Shown piece by piece: positions 50,455 through 61,150 of a stretch of DNA of 64,000 bases; within the stretch, counting starts at the first letter, position 1; every line of letters starts with the position of its first letter. Source of the DNA: Verrucomicrobiota bacterium. GTDB lineage: Bacteria > Verrucomicrobiota > Verrucomicrobiia > Verrucomicrobiales > Akkermansiaceae. The DNA lies in NCBI GenBank assembly GCA_017301995.1, contig JAFLEH010000014.1:62001-126000 (forward strand). Direction: 5' to 3'. Under the pieces are notes generated by a model, which had not been told where the DNA came from, did not search any database, and worked only from the letters and a program-made list of their open reading frames with translations. The translations under genes were made by a program, and so were the position numbers.

Positions 50455-53400
50455 ATGCAACGCAAAATGACTCGGTTTCCCATCCGGCGGCTTGTTTCGC
50501 TGGCACTTCCGCTGGTTCTGTGCCTGACCGCCTTATGGCTGGCGGGGCACCGGGATACGCCTCCGCAAGAATCCACAAACGACCAACCGCAGCCCCCGAC
50601 AGAACCCACAGGGTCCGCTCGCCAAACCGTCCACCGGGACACCACCGTCGCCGACCCGCGCCACCACCCGGCTGGCCCCGCGAGGATCCGGCTTGCCGAA
50701 AAGAAGGTCGTCAGCGCGCCTCTGCCGCCGGATTTCCTCCGGAGAGTCGTATCGGAGAAATCGGTGGCCTTCACACTGCCGGATGGCGGTGAGGCTGTCG
50801 GCAACATCGAACTCATGGGCCGGGATCCGGAAGGCATCGTCTATGTCCAAGGCCGCCTAACCGATCCAGCGCCCGGATTCTTCTTCTTCCAACGGCAAAA
50901 CGTGGAAGGCCTGGCGGGCCCGCTCGTCGGCCATGTCCGCTTCGATGGAAAACCCAACGCCTGGAAAGTGGAACCGACCCCCGACCTCAAGTCCTCGCTG
51001 CTGGTATCCAGACACATCGACGAGGTGGTTTGCGTGAACTACGCCGAGGTTCCTGAAAACACCGGCGAACCCGAACCCGAAAACGCCCCGCAAACCCATC
51101 CCACATCCATCCCCATCCCTTCCTATCAGACGGTCATCCCGCTCCAGAGCCTGCCGGGTGCCACGGCCGTGGTCTATCTGGACTTCGACGGCGAACAAGG
51201 TCCCTTCCCGGGTTGGGGCGATTTCAACGCCGCCGCCTCGGGAGCCAGCAACTCGCAGATCTACGATGTCTGGAAAATGGTTTGCGAGGATTACCAAGGA
51301 TTCAACATCAACATCACCACCGACCGCAAGGTTTTCGACAACGCGCCGGAAGGTCGCAGGCAGCACTGCATCATCAGTCCCACCACCAACGCCGCACCCG
51401 GCGCCGGTGGCGTCGCCTACGTGGGATCTTTCAACTGGGGCGGCGACCGCGTTTGCTGGGCCTTCTACACCACGGGAAAGTCGTCCTGCGAGGTCATCGC
51501 CCATGAAGTGGGGCACACCCTCGGCCTGAGCCACGATGGCCGCACCACACCGTCGGAAGGCTACTATGGCGGACACGGAACCGATCCCGTCGGCTGGGCG
51601 CCGATCATGGGAGTGGGCTACTACAAAAACCTCAGCCAATGGTCCAAAGGCGAGTATCTCAACGCCAACCAGACCCAGGACGACCTGAGCATCATCGTCA
51701 ATAACAACAACGATGTGGATTACCGCGCCGATGATACCGGCGACACCCAAGCCACCGCGAAGTACCTGGAAATCCTCTCCGACAACACCGTCAGCGGCGA
51801 AGGAATCATCGAGCAAACCGGCGATGTGGATGCCTTCCGCTTCGCGACGACTGGCGGAACCGCCACCCTCAACGTCAACACCGTTTCGCTCAATCCAAAC
51901 CTCGATATTCTCGCCGAAATCGTGAACGCCACGACCTCGGTCGTTGTCGCCACCGCAAATCCGGACACCGGGATCAACGCCACCGCCACCGCCACTCTAA
52001 CCGCCGGAGAATACCTCCTGCGCGTCCGCGGCACCGGCCGGGGCGACCCACTTGGCGACGGCTACACCAACTACGCCTCCCTCGGATCCTATCTCATCAC
52101 CGGCAGCGTCTCCGGCGGCGTGAAATCCGAGCGGTTTACCATCGCGGAGAACACCGCCAACGGCACCTCCGTGGGCACCGTGGTCCCCCGCAACAACCAC
52201 GGTTCGTCCACCCTCGCCTACGCCATCGCCAGCGGCAACGCGAATGGCGCGTTTTCCATCAACTCCCTAACCGGATCGATCTCGGTGGCCAACACTTCAG
52301 CCCTCGACTTCGAAGCGCTCTCGCTCCGCTGGGATGATCCGGCGACGTTCGAGATGTTCGTCACGATCACCGACAGCTCCAACCCGTCGCTCAACGAAAC
52401 CCTGCGGACAGTTGTGACAATTTCGGACCTCAATGAAAGTCCGGCCGTCTCCGGAACCTCGCAAAGCATCCTCGAACACACCGCGGTGGGAACGAAGGTC
52501 GTCAAAATCACCGCCACCGATGCCGACCGTTTCGACTTCCCCACTTACAGCATCACCGCGGGCAACACCGGCAACGCCTTCGCCATCGACTCCGGTACCG
52601 GACAGATCACCGTGGCGGCGAACATCGATGTTGCGGCAAACACGGTGTACAATCTAACTGTGAGAGCCGCGGATCAGGGAATCCCTTCGTTATTCTCAAA
52701 CGCATCGGTCGCGATCACCGTGGTCAACACGGCCGACGGCTACCAACCGGGATCCATCGTCCGGACCTATTTCGAGAACATCTCCGGCACCGCCGTTTCG
52801 AATCTCACCGGAAACACGAAGTTTTCCAACACACCGGACAGCCAGGTGTTCCTGACATCATTCGACGGCCTCGAGCACGGGGAAAACTACGGCAGCACGA
52901 TCCGCGGCTATCTGATCCCGCCCGCCACCGGCAGCTATCAGTTCTGGATCGCCTCGGACGATGCCAGCGAACTGCGCCTGAGCAGCAATTCAAACCCCGC
53001 CAGCGCAACGGTGATCGCCACCGTCTCGGGATGGACCAGCCAATACGCCTGGACCGCCAATGCCTCGCAGCAGTCATCGACCGTCAATCTAACCGCCGGA
53101 CTGGCGTATTACATCGAGGCCCGGCACAAGGAAGGCGGCGGCGGCGACCATGTGGCGGTGGCGTGGAGCGGTCCGGGCATCACCCAACAGGTGATCAGCG
53201 GGCTCTATCTGGCCCCCTACTATCAGAATTACGCGCCAAAGGTGAACGCCGCCACCTTCACGGTTCGCGAGGACGCGCTTGCCGGCCAGCCCGTGGGAGC
53301 CGCCACATCATCCGATGTCAACGCGCAGGACACGTTCTCCGCCTACACCATCACCGCAGGCAACACCGGCGGAGCGTTCTCCATCAACGCGGCCACCGGG

Positions 53401-56400
53401 CAAATCCAGGTCGCCACGTCGGGCTTGCTCAACGCCACGAGCACGCCGACCCACACTCTCACCATCCAATCCACCGACAGCGGGACCCCCGCTCTCAGCG
53501 GCACCGGAACCGTCACGGTCAACGTGACAGCGGCATCGGCGGTCAACGTCTCAGGCATCGTCCAGGAAATCTGGACGGGCATTTCCGGCACTGCTCTCAC
53601 CGGACTGACCGGAACTTCGAACTATCCTTACAAACCGAACACGCGCCGGACCCTAACCTTGTTTGACTCGGGCGAAGGCTATGCGGACAACTACGGTTCC
53701 CGGATTCGCGCGAAGTTCACCCCTCCCACCACCGGAAGCTATCAGTTCTACATCGCGGGCGACGACGACTGCCGCCTCCTTTACAGTGGCAATGCCAACG
53801 GTACCGGCGCCTCCCAAATCGCCTATATATCCGGTTGGACGGATCACAATGTCTGGAACAAATACGCCAGCCAGACATCGTCCGCGATCAACCTAACGGC
53901 CGGCCAGCCGGTCTATCTGGAAGCGCTCCAGAAGGAAGGCGGCGGCGGCGACCACGTGAGCGTCGGCTACACCGGACCGGACGTCACCACCGTCACCGTG
54001 ATTCCGGGATCGATGCTAACCCCGTTTGATATCAACGCGGCTCCGGTTTTCTCCCCCGCCAGCTATGCGTTCACAGTCAATGCCAGCACCGCCACGGCAG
54101 GCACGGCTGTCGGCACCGTGACCGCCACCGAGCCCAATGGAGAAACACTCGTGTATGGCATCCTATCCGGCAATTCATCAGGCGCCTTCGCCATCAATCC
54201 GGCCACCGGAACGGTCACCGTAACCAATCCGGTGTGGCTCGGCAACGGAACAGTCAATCTTCAGGTCGCGGCTCAGGACGGCGGGCTTTCAGGAGCCTAT
54301 CCGCTCAAATCATCCACCGCCACGGTGACCATCACCGTCACCGGCAGCAACAGCGCGCCGAGCTTCGTCTCCAACCCGATCACCCGCCCTGCCGCCACAG
54401 AGGACTCCGCCTACTCGGCATCGGTCGCCACGCTCGCGTCCGATCCCAATCCCGGGGATACCCTCACCTTCTCGAAAACCAGCGGTCCCTCATGGCTCAC
54501 CGTGGCCTCCAACGGCTCTCTCTCCGGAACTCCGCTCGACGCGGATACCGGTGCCAACGGCTTTGTTGTTAGAGTAACGGACAACATCGGCGCGTTCTCC
54601 GAGACAACACTCAACATCACCGTCAACGGCGTGAACCACGCGCCGGTATTCACGGCCGATCCCATCGCGCTCAACGCGATGAAAAACACCTCCATCGCAG
54701 GAACCCTCGCCGCAACCGACGCGGACACCACGGAGACCCTTGTGTTTTCCAAGGTTTCGGGCCCCGCATGGCTTTCCGTGGCTTCCGACGGCGACCTATC
54801 AGGCACACCGCTTGCGGCGAATGTCGGACCCAACGCTTTTGTGGTTCGCGTCACCGATTCCACCGGTCTTTACGACGAAGCCTCGCTGAATATCCAGGTG
54901 ATCAGCGAACCGGTGTGGACCAACGCGGCTGGAGGTTCCTGGCCGGTGTCGGGAAATTGGCTCCAAGGCTTCGTTGCCGATGGATCGGGCAACATCGCCG
55001 ACTTCGCCACCCTGGATCTAACTACGGATGCCACCGTGACGCTGGACGGAGCGCGCACCATCGCCGGACTGTCGTTCGGCGACACCACGCCAACCAACAA
55101 CTGGAGCCTATCCACTGGCTCGGGCGGGCCGCTCACGCTGAACGCGGCCTCCGGAACGCCGTCGATCACCGTTAGCAACCAATCCGCGACGGTCAACGCC
55201 GTTTTGGCGGGTTCCCAGGGATGGGTGAAGAACGGCGCAGGCACCCTGGTGCTGGGCGCGGCAAACTCCATCACCGGCGGCCTAACCATCAATGGCGGAA
55301 CGGTGAAGCTCCAGTCCGGAGATTACACCAACACCCTTCCCACCGGCACGGTGGTCACCATCAACAGCGGCGGCGTCCTGGCCGTGGTGAACACCAATGT
55401 CAGCAATCCGATTTCCGGCTACGTGATCAATCCTGGCGGGGTCTTGAACTGCCAAGGCTACCACGAACATGTTTCGGGAGTCACGCTCAACGGCGGTTCC
55501 ATCACCGGCACCGGATCCGGAAAGTACAACAGCGAGGACTTCGCGCTCGACACCGACCTGAACGTCGGCGGGTCCTCGGCGTCCTCCATTTCCATCGCCA
55601 ATGGGATCGGCATCGGATCAGGATCACGCACCTTCACGGTCGCTGACGTGACGGCCAGTTCCGCCGCCGACCTAACATTAAGCGGTACCGGTGCCCTGAG
55701 AAACTCCGGAACCTTGGTCAAGGCGGGAGCAGGCACACTGGCGATCAACAATGTGAACGTCCATGGTGCCACCACCGTCAGCGCGGGCAAACTCCTGCTT
55801 GGTGCCGGCGGATCGACCGGCTGTATCCGCAATACTCTAACCGTCAATGCCGGTGCGATCGTGGACTACGCCGCCAACAACACCTTCGGATACACGTCCG
55901 GAGCGTCCGTGAGTTCCCTCCAGATCAATTCCAGCACGGTCGGCGGGGCGAATTACGGCCAGCATTTCTGGAACAGCTTCCAACTGGGCATGACCGGCGG
56001 CACCCTCTATCTGGGCGGGGCCACCAACGAATGGCATAATGCGACCGTCACCGTGAACTCCTCCTCCGCGGTTTCCCGGATTCTCGGCGTCGGAAGCACC
56101 CCACAGATGCGGTTGCGGGACGGCACACCGGTCACCTTCAACGTGGCCGATGGCCCGCTGGCCGTGGATTTCTCGGTCGAGGTGCCTGTAACCCAGAGCG
56201 GCGGCACCAGTTCCCTAACCAAGTCCGGCATGGGAACCATGCGGATGACGGCAGCCAATACCTACACCGGTACCACGTCGGTTTCCGCAGGCACGCTGCT
56301 GGTCAACGGCAGCCTATCCACCGGCGCTGTCACGGTCGCGGCTGCGGCAACCTTCGGCGGATCCGGCACCGTGGGCGGCGCGATCGCCAATTCCGGCACG

Positions 56401-58296
56401 GTTTCCCCGGGTGCCGATGCCGTCGGCACCCTGACATCCACCGCCGCGATGACCCTCCAAACCGGATCCTCGCTGGTCTGGGAGATCGGCGATTGGAACG
56501 GCGCCGCCGGCACCGGATATGACAAACTTGCCGTCAGCGGACTCGTGGTGAACGCCACATCCGCCAGTCCGGTCACCATCCGCGTCACGCCGCGCGATCT
56601 ATCCAATTTCACCGAGACATCGAGAACGTTCGCGTTCCTCGCCAACGCCGGATCCCTAACAGGATTCGATCCGGTCAAGTTCGTGATCGATGCCGGCGCG
56701 TTCACGGCGGGTTCCGGAACGTGGGCGCTCCAATCATCAGGCAACAACCTCAACCTGGTCTATACCCGCAGCAACACCCCGCCGGTATTCCCGACGAATC
56801 CCCTTGCCCTATCAGCCACTGAGGATCTCACGTTTTCCGGCAATGTCACCGCCGCTGACGGTGACATCGGCGAGACCCTGACCTACACCAAACTCAGCGG
56901 TCCGGCGTGGCTTGCGGTATCCGGTGCCGGCGCGCTCTCCGGCACACCATCGAACGGCGATGTCGGGACCAACACGTTCACCGTCCGCGTCCAGGATTCG
57001 TTCAGCGCGACCGCGACCCTGAATCTAACTATCACCGTCGCCAACACCAACGATGCCCCGGTTTTCTCCGCCTCGCCGCTGGTCGGCGCGGGCGCCACAG
57101 AGGACGCCGCCTATTCGGGAACCATCGCCGGAAGCGCGTCCGATCCCGACGCGGGAGCCACACTTTCCTACGCGAAAGTCTCGGGCCCACCATGGCTGTC
57201 GGTTTCCGCCATGGGTGTCCTATCGGGAACGCCCGCGAACGGCGACGTCGGCCTAAACACCTTCACGGTTTCCGTAACGGACGGCACCGCCACCGTCACC
57301 AACACGCTCAGGATCACCGTCGCCAACACCAACGACGACCCGTCGTTTGCAAGCGATCCCATCAACATCACCGCAACCGAGGACATCCCGTTCTCAAACC
57401 AACTCGCCGCAACCGATCCCGATACGGGCGATTCCCTGACTTTCGCCAAGGTGACCGGTCCCGAGTGGTTGTCCGTTTCGGCGTCGGGTGCTCTAACGGG
57501 CACCCCGACCAACGCCAACGTCGGATCGAATTCGTTCACGGTGTCGGTATCGGATGGCATCGCGAGCGCGACCGCCACTCTCGCGATCACGGTCGCCAAT
57601 ACCAATGACAGCCCCGCATTCACGTCAGGCACCCTAACATCCGGTGATGGCGCCACCGAAGCGGCATACACCGGAACCTTGGCCGGAAGCGCGTCCGATC
57701 CGGACCCGGGTGATGTTCTAACGTATTCGAAAGCCGCGGGACCGGCGTGGCTCACTGTGGCTTCCGATGGCACCCTCGGAGGAACACCGCAATCAACCGA
57801 TTCCGGCGCCAACACATTCACCGTCCGCGCAACGGATCCGAGCGGATCCTATGCCGAAGCCAGCCTAGCGATCACGGTGATCCAAACCAATCCCGACACC
57901 AACTCCAACGGCATCCTCGACACGTGGGAAACCGAAAAGTTCGGCAACGCCAATCCCGGTGAGCACCCGGCAAACGACGATCCCGATGGAGACGGTCTCG
58001 TCAATCTGATGGAGTTCGCGTTGGGAACCCATCCGCTCCAAGCGAATGCCAATCCGATCGTCCATGACTTCGAGACTATTGGAACACACCGGCATCTGCG
58101 GATGACCGTCAACCGCAATCCCCTGGCCACCGATCTGACATTCACGGTGGAGACCTGCGGGAGCCTCAACGATTGGTCCGCGGACGACACCGTGGTGGAA
58201 ACCAATACCGAGGGTCAGCTTGTCGTGCGTGACTCCGTTTCCGAATCAACCGCGAACCGCAGGTTCATCCGTCTGAGAGTGACTGCGGCGCCGTGA
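50455..58296 (+). CDS. Giant secreted multidomain metalloprotease, 2613 aa
   Basis: N-terminal signal anchor (about 10-30), Pro-rich linker, then a metzincin-like zinc protease core with HEVGHTLGLSH (350-360), matching HExxHxxGxxH. After it: a PPC-like beta domain (about 435-560), cadherin/Ig-like repeats (about 560-760 and 920-1030), two PA14 domains (about 763-920 and 1031-1180; YGSxIRGYLIPPATGSYQFWIA and YGSRIRAKFTPPTTGSYQFYIA, each closing KEGGGGDHV), two He_PIG Ig-like repeats, autotransporter-type repeats (about 1487-2100, GGSWPVSGNW, GAGTLVLGAANS, GGLTINGGT), at least four further He_PIG repeats (about 2105-2480) and a C-terminal DTNSNGILDTWETEKFG calcium-like segment with DPDGDGLVNLMEF. 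No LPxTG, no beta-barrel; likely exported and surface-bound, degrading or binding polysaccharide or protein substrate. Confidence 0.95.
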   Translation: MQRKMTRFPIRRLVSLALPLVLCLTALWLAGHRDTPPQESTNDQPQPPTEPTGSARQTVHRDTTVADPRHHPAGPARIRLAEKKVVSAPLPPDFLRRVVSEKSVAFTLPDGGEAVGNIELMGRDPEGIVYVQGRLTDPAPGFFFFQRQNVEGLAGPLVGHVRFDGKPNAWKVEPTPDLKSSLLVSRHIDEVVCVNYAEVPENTGEPEPENAPQTHPTSIPIPSYQTVIPLQSLPGATAVVYLDFDGEQGPFPGWGDFNAAASGASNSQIYDVWKMVCEDYQGFNINITTDRKVFDNAPEGRRQHCIISPTTNAAPGAGGVAYVGSFNWGGDRVCWAFYTTGKSSCEVIAHEVGHTLGLSHDGRTTPSEGYYGGHGTDPVGWAPIMGVGYYKNLSQWSKGEYLNANQTQDDLSIIVNNNNDVDYRADDTGDTQATAKYLEILSDNTVSGEGIIEQTGDVDAFRFATTGGTATLNVNTVSLNPNLDILAEIVNATTSVVVATANPDTGINATATATLTAGEYLLRVRGTGRGDPLGDGYTNYASLGSYLITGSVSGGVKSERFTIAENTANGTSVGTVVPRNNHGSSTLAYAIASGNANGAFSINSLTGSISVANTSALDFEALSLRWDDPATFEMFVTITDSSNPSLNETLRTVVTISDLNESPAVSGTSQSILEHTAVGTKVVKITATDADRFDFPTYSITAGNTGNAFAIDSGTGQITVAANIDVAANTVYNLTVRAADQGIPSLFSNASVAITVVNTADGYQPGSIVRTYFENISGTAVSNLTGNTKFSNTPDSQVFLTSFDGLEHGENYGSTIRGYLIPPATGSYQFWIASDDASELRLSSNSNPASATVIATVSGWTSQYAWTANASQQSSTVNLTAGLAYYIEARHKEGGGGDHVAVAWSGPGITQQVISGLYLAPYYQNYAPKVNAATFTVREDALAGQPVGAATSSDVNAQDTFSAYTITAGNTGGAFSINAATGQIQVATSGLLNATSTPTHTLTIQSTDSGTPALSGTGTVTVNVTAASAVNVSGIVQEIWTGISGTALTGLTGTSNYPYKPNTRRTLTLFDSGEGYADNYGSRIRAKFTPPTTGSYQFYIAGDDDCRLLYSGNANGTGASQIAYISGWTDHNVWNKYASQTSSAINLTAGQPVYLEALQKEGGGGDHVSVGYTGPDVTTVTVIPGSMLTPFDINAAPVFSPASYAFTVNASTATAGTAVGTVTATEPNGETLVYGILSGNSSGAFAINPATGTVTVTNPVWLGNGTVNLQVAAQDGGLSGAYPLKSSTATVTITVTGSNSAPSFVSNPITRPAATEDSAYSASVATLASDPNPGDTLTFSKTSGPSWLTVASNGSLSGTPLDADTGANGFVVRVTDNIGAFSETTLNITVNGVNHAPVFTADPIALNAMKNTSIAGTLAATDADTTETLVFSKVSGPAWLSVASDGDLSGTPLAANVGPNAFVVRVTDSTGLYDEASLNIQVISEPVWTNAAGGSWPVSGNWLQGFVADGSGNIADFATLDLTTDATVTLDGARTIAGLSFGDTTPTNNWSLSTGSGGPLTLNAASGTPSITVSNQSATVNAVLAGSQGWVKNGAGTLVLGAANSITGGLTINGGTVKLQSGDYTNTLPTGTVVTINSGGVLAVVNTNVSNPISGYVINPGGVLNCQGYHEHVSGVTLNGGSITGTGSGKYNSEDFALDTDLNVGGSSASSISIANGIGIGSGSRTFTVADVTASSAADLTLSGTGALRNSGTLVKAGAGTLAINNVNVHGATTVSAGKLLLGAGGSTGCIRNTLTVNAGAIVDYAANNTFGYTSGASVSSLQINSSTVGGANYGQHFWNSFQLGMTGGTLYLGGATNEWHNATVTVNSSSAVSRILGVGSTPQMRLRDGTPVTFNVADGPLAVDFSVEVPVTQSGGTSSLTKSGMGTMRMTAANTYTGTTSVSAGTLLVNGSLSTGAVTVAAAATFGGSGTVGGAIANSGTVSPGADAVGTLTSTAAMTLQTGSSLVWEIGDWNGAAGTGYDKLAVSGLVVNATSASPVTIRVTPRDLSNFTETSRTFAFLANAGSLTGFDPVKFVIDAGAFTAGSGTWALQSSGNNLNLVYTRSNTPPVFPTNPLALSATEDLTFSGNVTAADGDIGETLTYTKLSGPAWLAVSGAGALSGTPSNGDVGTNTFTVRVQDSFSATATLNLTITVANTNDAPVFSASPLVGAGATEDAAYSGTIAGSASDPDAGATLSYAKVSGPPWLSVSAMGVLSGTPANGDVGLNTFTVSVTDGTATVTNTLRITVANTNDDPSFASDPINITATEDIPFSNQLAATDPDTGDSLTFAKVTGPEWLSVSASGALTGTPTNANVGSNSFTVSVSDGIASATATLAITVANTNDSPAFTSGTLTSGDGATEAAYTGTLAGSASDPDPGDVLTYSKAAGPAWLTVASDGTLGGTPQSTDSGANTFTVRATDPSGSYAEASLAITVIQTNPDTNSNGILDTWETEKFGNANPGEHPANDDPDGDGLVNLMEFALGTHPLQANANPIVHDFETIGTHRHLRMTVNRNPLATDLTFTVETCGSLNDWSADDTVVETNTEGQLVVRDSVSESTANRRFIRLRVTAAP

Positions 58297-58297
58297 C

Positions 58298-59683
58298 CTA
58301 ACCTAACTCCGCCAGCAGCTTCTTGTGGATGCCGCCGAAGCCTCCGTTGCTGAGGACGGCCACCACATCGCCGGATCGCGCGCCCGATTTCACTTTGGCC
58401 ACGATGGTGTCCACATCCGTAACGTATTCGCCGTTGCCGCCGTTCGCATTGATGTCCGACGCAAGCCGCACCGGATCGAGACGGTCGTGCTCGGGAATCT
58501 TGTGAAGATCCGGCATCGCAGCGACCAGGGCGAAGTCCGCGGCAGCCAGCGCTTCGGCGAGTTCCTTTTGGAAAACCGCGCGCCGGGTCGTGTTCGATCG
58601 CGGTTCGAACAACACCCACAGCCGGGCACCCGGATAGGCCTGGCGGAGACTGCCCACCGCAAGCCGGATCGCCGTCGGATGGTGGGCGAAATCATCGATC
58701 ACCCGGATGCCATTGACCTCGCCCCGCAATTCCTGCCGGCGGGCGACGCCTTCGAACGAATCAAGTCCAGCGCGGATCTCATCCTCGGTTAGTCCGGCGA
58801 ATCCCGCCGCGGCGGCGGCCATCGCGGCATTGCGCACGTTGAACTCACCGGTCATCCGGACGCGATACTCCACGCCATCGAGCGAAAATGCGCTGCCATC
58901 CGGCTGATAGATCACATCCGTGATTCTCAGCCCGCAGGTTTCTCCGAATCCGACGCTGGTCACCGGGCAAGGAGCGTTGGCCGAAACGTCCATACAGTTA
59001 GAGTCATCTCCATTGACGAACGCCCGACCGCACCTCGGCACGATGTTGAGCAGACGGCGGAAACTCAGCTTGATCTCGTCCAGCGAGTTATAGATATCCG
59101 CGTGGTCGAACTCGATGTTGTTCACGACCACGCACTCGGGGAGATAATGGAGGAACTTCGATCGCTTGTCGAAAAACGCGGTGTCATATTCGTCGCCTTC
59201 CAGCACGTTGAAGGCGGAGTCCGTGAACCGCGCGCCACAGCCGAGGTTTTTCGGGAGACCGCCGATCATGAAACCCGGGTCGCGGCCGGCCTGGAGCAGC
59301 AGCCAGGCGAGCATCGATGAGGTGGTCGTCTTGCCGTGGGTGCCGGAGACCACGAGGTTCCGCTTTCCGCGCAGGAAATATTCCTTCATCACCTCGGGCA
59401 GCGAATGATAGAGCAGCTTGCGGTCGAGCGCCGCCTCGGCCTCGGCGTTGCCGCGCGAGATCGCATTGCCGATCACCACCACATCGGCATCCGCCGGGAT
59501 GTTTTCCTCCCGGTAGCCCTCGCTGAGCGTGATCCCCTGCCCCCGCAGGAAATCCGACATCGGCGGATAGACTCCGGCATCGGAACCGGTGACTTCATAA
59601 CCGCGGTTTTTCATCGCGGCGGCGACGGAACCCATGGCGGTGCCACAGATTCCCGTGAAATGGAAACGGGTCTTGTTGGACAT
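58298..59683 (-). CDS. mpl: UDP-MurNAc:tripeptide ligase (murein recycling)
   Basis: Attaches recycled L-Ala-gamma-D-Glu-meso-DAP to UDP-MurNAc in the cytoplasm. 461 residues: FHFTGICGTAMGSVAAAM (N-terminal UDP site), VVSGTHGKTTTS (ATP loop about 112-122), FDHADIYNSLDEIK, NVRNAAMAAAA, VIDDFAHHPTAI, FEPRSNT. GICGTAMGS and the lack of MurC-specific residues point to Mpl rather than MurC. The start is ATG 59683, where homology begins; the frame extends to 59956 inside the next gene. The stop lies one base from the convergent protease stop. Probably the last gene of a four-gene minus-strand unit. Confidence 0.93.
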   Translation of the reverse strand: MSNKTRFHFTGICGTAMGSVAAAMKNRGYEVTGSDAGVYPPMSDFLRGQGITLSEGYREENIPADADVVVIGNAISRGNAEAEAALDRKLLYHSLPEVMKEYFLRGKRNLVVSGTHGKTTTSSMLAWLLLQAGRDPGFMIGGLPKNLGCGARFTDSAFNVLEGDEYDTAFFDKRSKFLHYLPECVVVNNIEFDHADIYNSLDEIKLSFRRLLNIVPRCGRAFVNGDDSNCMDVSANAPCPVTSVGFGETCGLRITDVIYQPDGSAFSLDGVEYRVRMTGEFNVRNAAMAAAAAGFAGLTEDEIRAGLDSFEGVARRQELRGEVNGIRVIDDFAHHPTAIRLAVGSLRQAYPGARLWVLFEPRSNTTRRAVFQKELAEALAAADFALVAAMPDLHKIPEHDRLDPVRLASDINANGGNGEYVTDVDTIVAKVKSGARSGDVVAVLSNGGFGGIHKKLLAELG

Positions 59684-59694
59684 CAAGATGTATG

Positions 59695-60576
59695 TTAGAA
59701 TGTCGGTGCCGCCACGGTGGCGTTGGCGCGTTCCTCCAACCGGCGGCGGAGGATCCGGTCGGCGATCTCGCGAACCATTTCCGCGAGCAGCAGCCAGAGA
59801 TGCGACCCCTCTCGGTAGTCGGCGGGCGCGATGTGTTTGACCCGGTTGGCGTGGGCGCAGAGCTGATAGCACTTGCGGAATGAACGACCGGACTTGTCTT
59901 CGGGATTGTACACCGCGATGCCATGTCCGCCGTTGCGGTTCATCACGGTGAAGCACGGCACATCGGTGGGTCCGTCGCCCACATAGACCATGTTTTCAAA
60001 CGGAATCGGCCGCAGTTCGGGAGGCATGTGATCGTTCACATCCTGATCGTAGGAAAGCATGCCCTTGTTGATGCGGAACAGGAACTGGGTCTTGGTGGTG
60101 TGGGAGATCACCCGTTTGGGAAAACTGATCCTGCCTTCCGGGGTCTCGCCGAACTCGCAGCCGAACATCGCCTTCACGTAGGGCTTCAGCCGGGAGCCGT
60201 CCAGCAGCGCTTTCAGGCCCGAAGAAATGATATAATGTTCGATCCGGATGCCCGCGGCCTCGTGATCGGGGCCCAGGCAACGGCCCGGCAGCGCCTCGAA
60301 CAATTCCGGAAGGCCGGGAAAAAATCCCAGCCCCCCGCCGAGTTCTTTCAGCCGGGCGTTGGTGACGTTGTCCATCCCCAGATAGTCCAACAGACATTTC
60401 ATGTAGGCCAGTTCGCCGTCCCACCGCTGCTCCTTCACCAGCGCGTTGCAACGGCTCCAGAATTGTTCCGGATTGATGCCGAACTCGGGAAACAGGACGT
60501 CGTCCTGCATGTAGCACGGGCTGAGGGTCTGGTCGTAATCATAGACCAGCGCGATGATGTTCTGTGGAACTGCCAT
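59695..60576 (-). CDS. HAD-superfamily phosphatase-like protein
   Basis: 293 residues. HAD motif I is DYDQT (residues 13-17, nucleophile D13), motif II IISSG, motif III lysine in VKAMFG, motif IV GDGPTDVP, so it is a complete HAD catalytic set. The cap region is large (about 30-110). It is a phosphatase of unknown substrate; the arrangement between mpl and DUF5069 is tight (11 and 33 bases), suggesting a single transcript that includes cell-wall recycling, but no substrate is implied. Confidence 0.88.
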   Translation of the reverse strand: MAVPQNIIALVYDYDQTLSPCYMQDDVLFPEFGINPEQFWSRCNALVKEQRWDGELAYMKCLLDYLGMDNVTNARLKELGGGLGFFPGLPELFEALPGRCLGPDHEAAGIRIEHYIISSGLKALLDGSRLKPYVKAMFGCEFGETPEGRISFPKRVISHTTKTQFLFRINKGMLSYDQDVNDHMPPELRPIPFENMVYVGDGPTDVPCFTVMNRNGGHGIAVYNPEDKSGRSFRKCYQLCAHANRVKHIAPADYREGSHLWLLLAEMVREIADRILRRRLEERANATVAAPTF

Positions 60577-60609
60577 ATATTCTATCTTTCTAAATACCTG
60601 TGAATTTCA

Positions 60610-61125
60610 TCAACCCATCTTCGATTTCACCCATGCGGCGAGCTTGTGGTCGTTCTCGCCCGCCGCCCACACGTGGCGGAGAAAATCCGCCGGATGGATG
60701 CCGCCGTGGGTGCGGAGGAATTTGCGGTCGCCGCCGCAGCCAAACATGATGTCCGGATCCAGCTCGCCGCGCAGCTTGGCCCGCGCCTTGGCCAGAATCC
60801 TCGGCAGATAGACAAGACCATCCAACTCGTCGCCAAAGGTCGGCAAATCGTCGCGCACCAGCGTCTTTTCGCTGGTCACCCCTTTCTGGACCGTTAGAAA
60901 ATAATCCCTCCGCACGGCCGCCACCAGCAGCGCGGTGGATGGCGTGGGCACGCCCTCGTCGCAGAAATCCTCCACGAAATCGAAGAACTCGCGCGGACGA
61001 TGGCCGATGGTGGATAGAAACGCCAGATCCTCGCCGGTGTAATAGCGATCCGGATCGCGCGCGCCGGTCCGATAGGTGGCGCAGCAACTGTCAAAAAAAG
61101 TTAGGAAATAGTCGTTCCAGATCAT
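60610..61125 (-). CDS. DUF5069-like protein
   Basis: 171 residues starting MIWNDYFLTFFDSCCATYR. The C-terminal half has VYLPRILAKARAKLRGELDPDIMFGCGGDRKFLRTHGGIHPADFLRHVW, which resembles DUF5069, a small helical family of unknown role. The N-terminal half is different and may be a second domain. ATG 61125 is chosen as the first start with this fold; the frame extends upstream to 61221 with a proline/serine-rich stretch. In line with HAD and mpl genes. Confidence 0.75.
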   Translation of the reverse strand: MIWNDYFLTFFDSCCATYRTGARDPDRYYTGEDLAFLSTIGHRPREFFDFVEDFCDEGVPTPSTALLVAAVRRDYFLTVQKGVTSEKTLVRDDLPTFGDELDGLVYLPRILAKARAKLRGELDPDIMFGCGGDRKFLRTHGGIHPADFLRHVWAAGENDHKLAAWVKSKMG

Positions 61126-61150
61126 GGGATGGTTCGGTTGGCGGGCGGTG

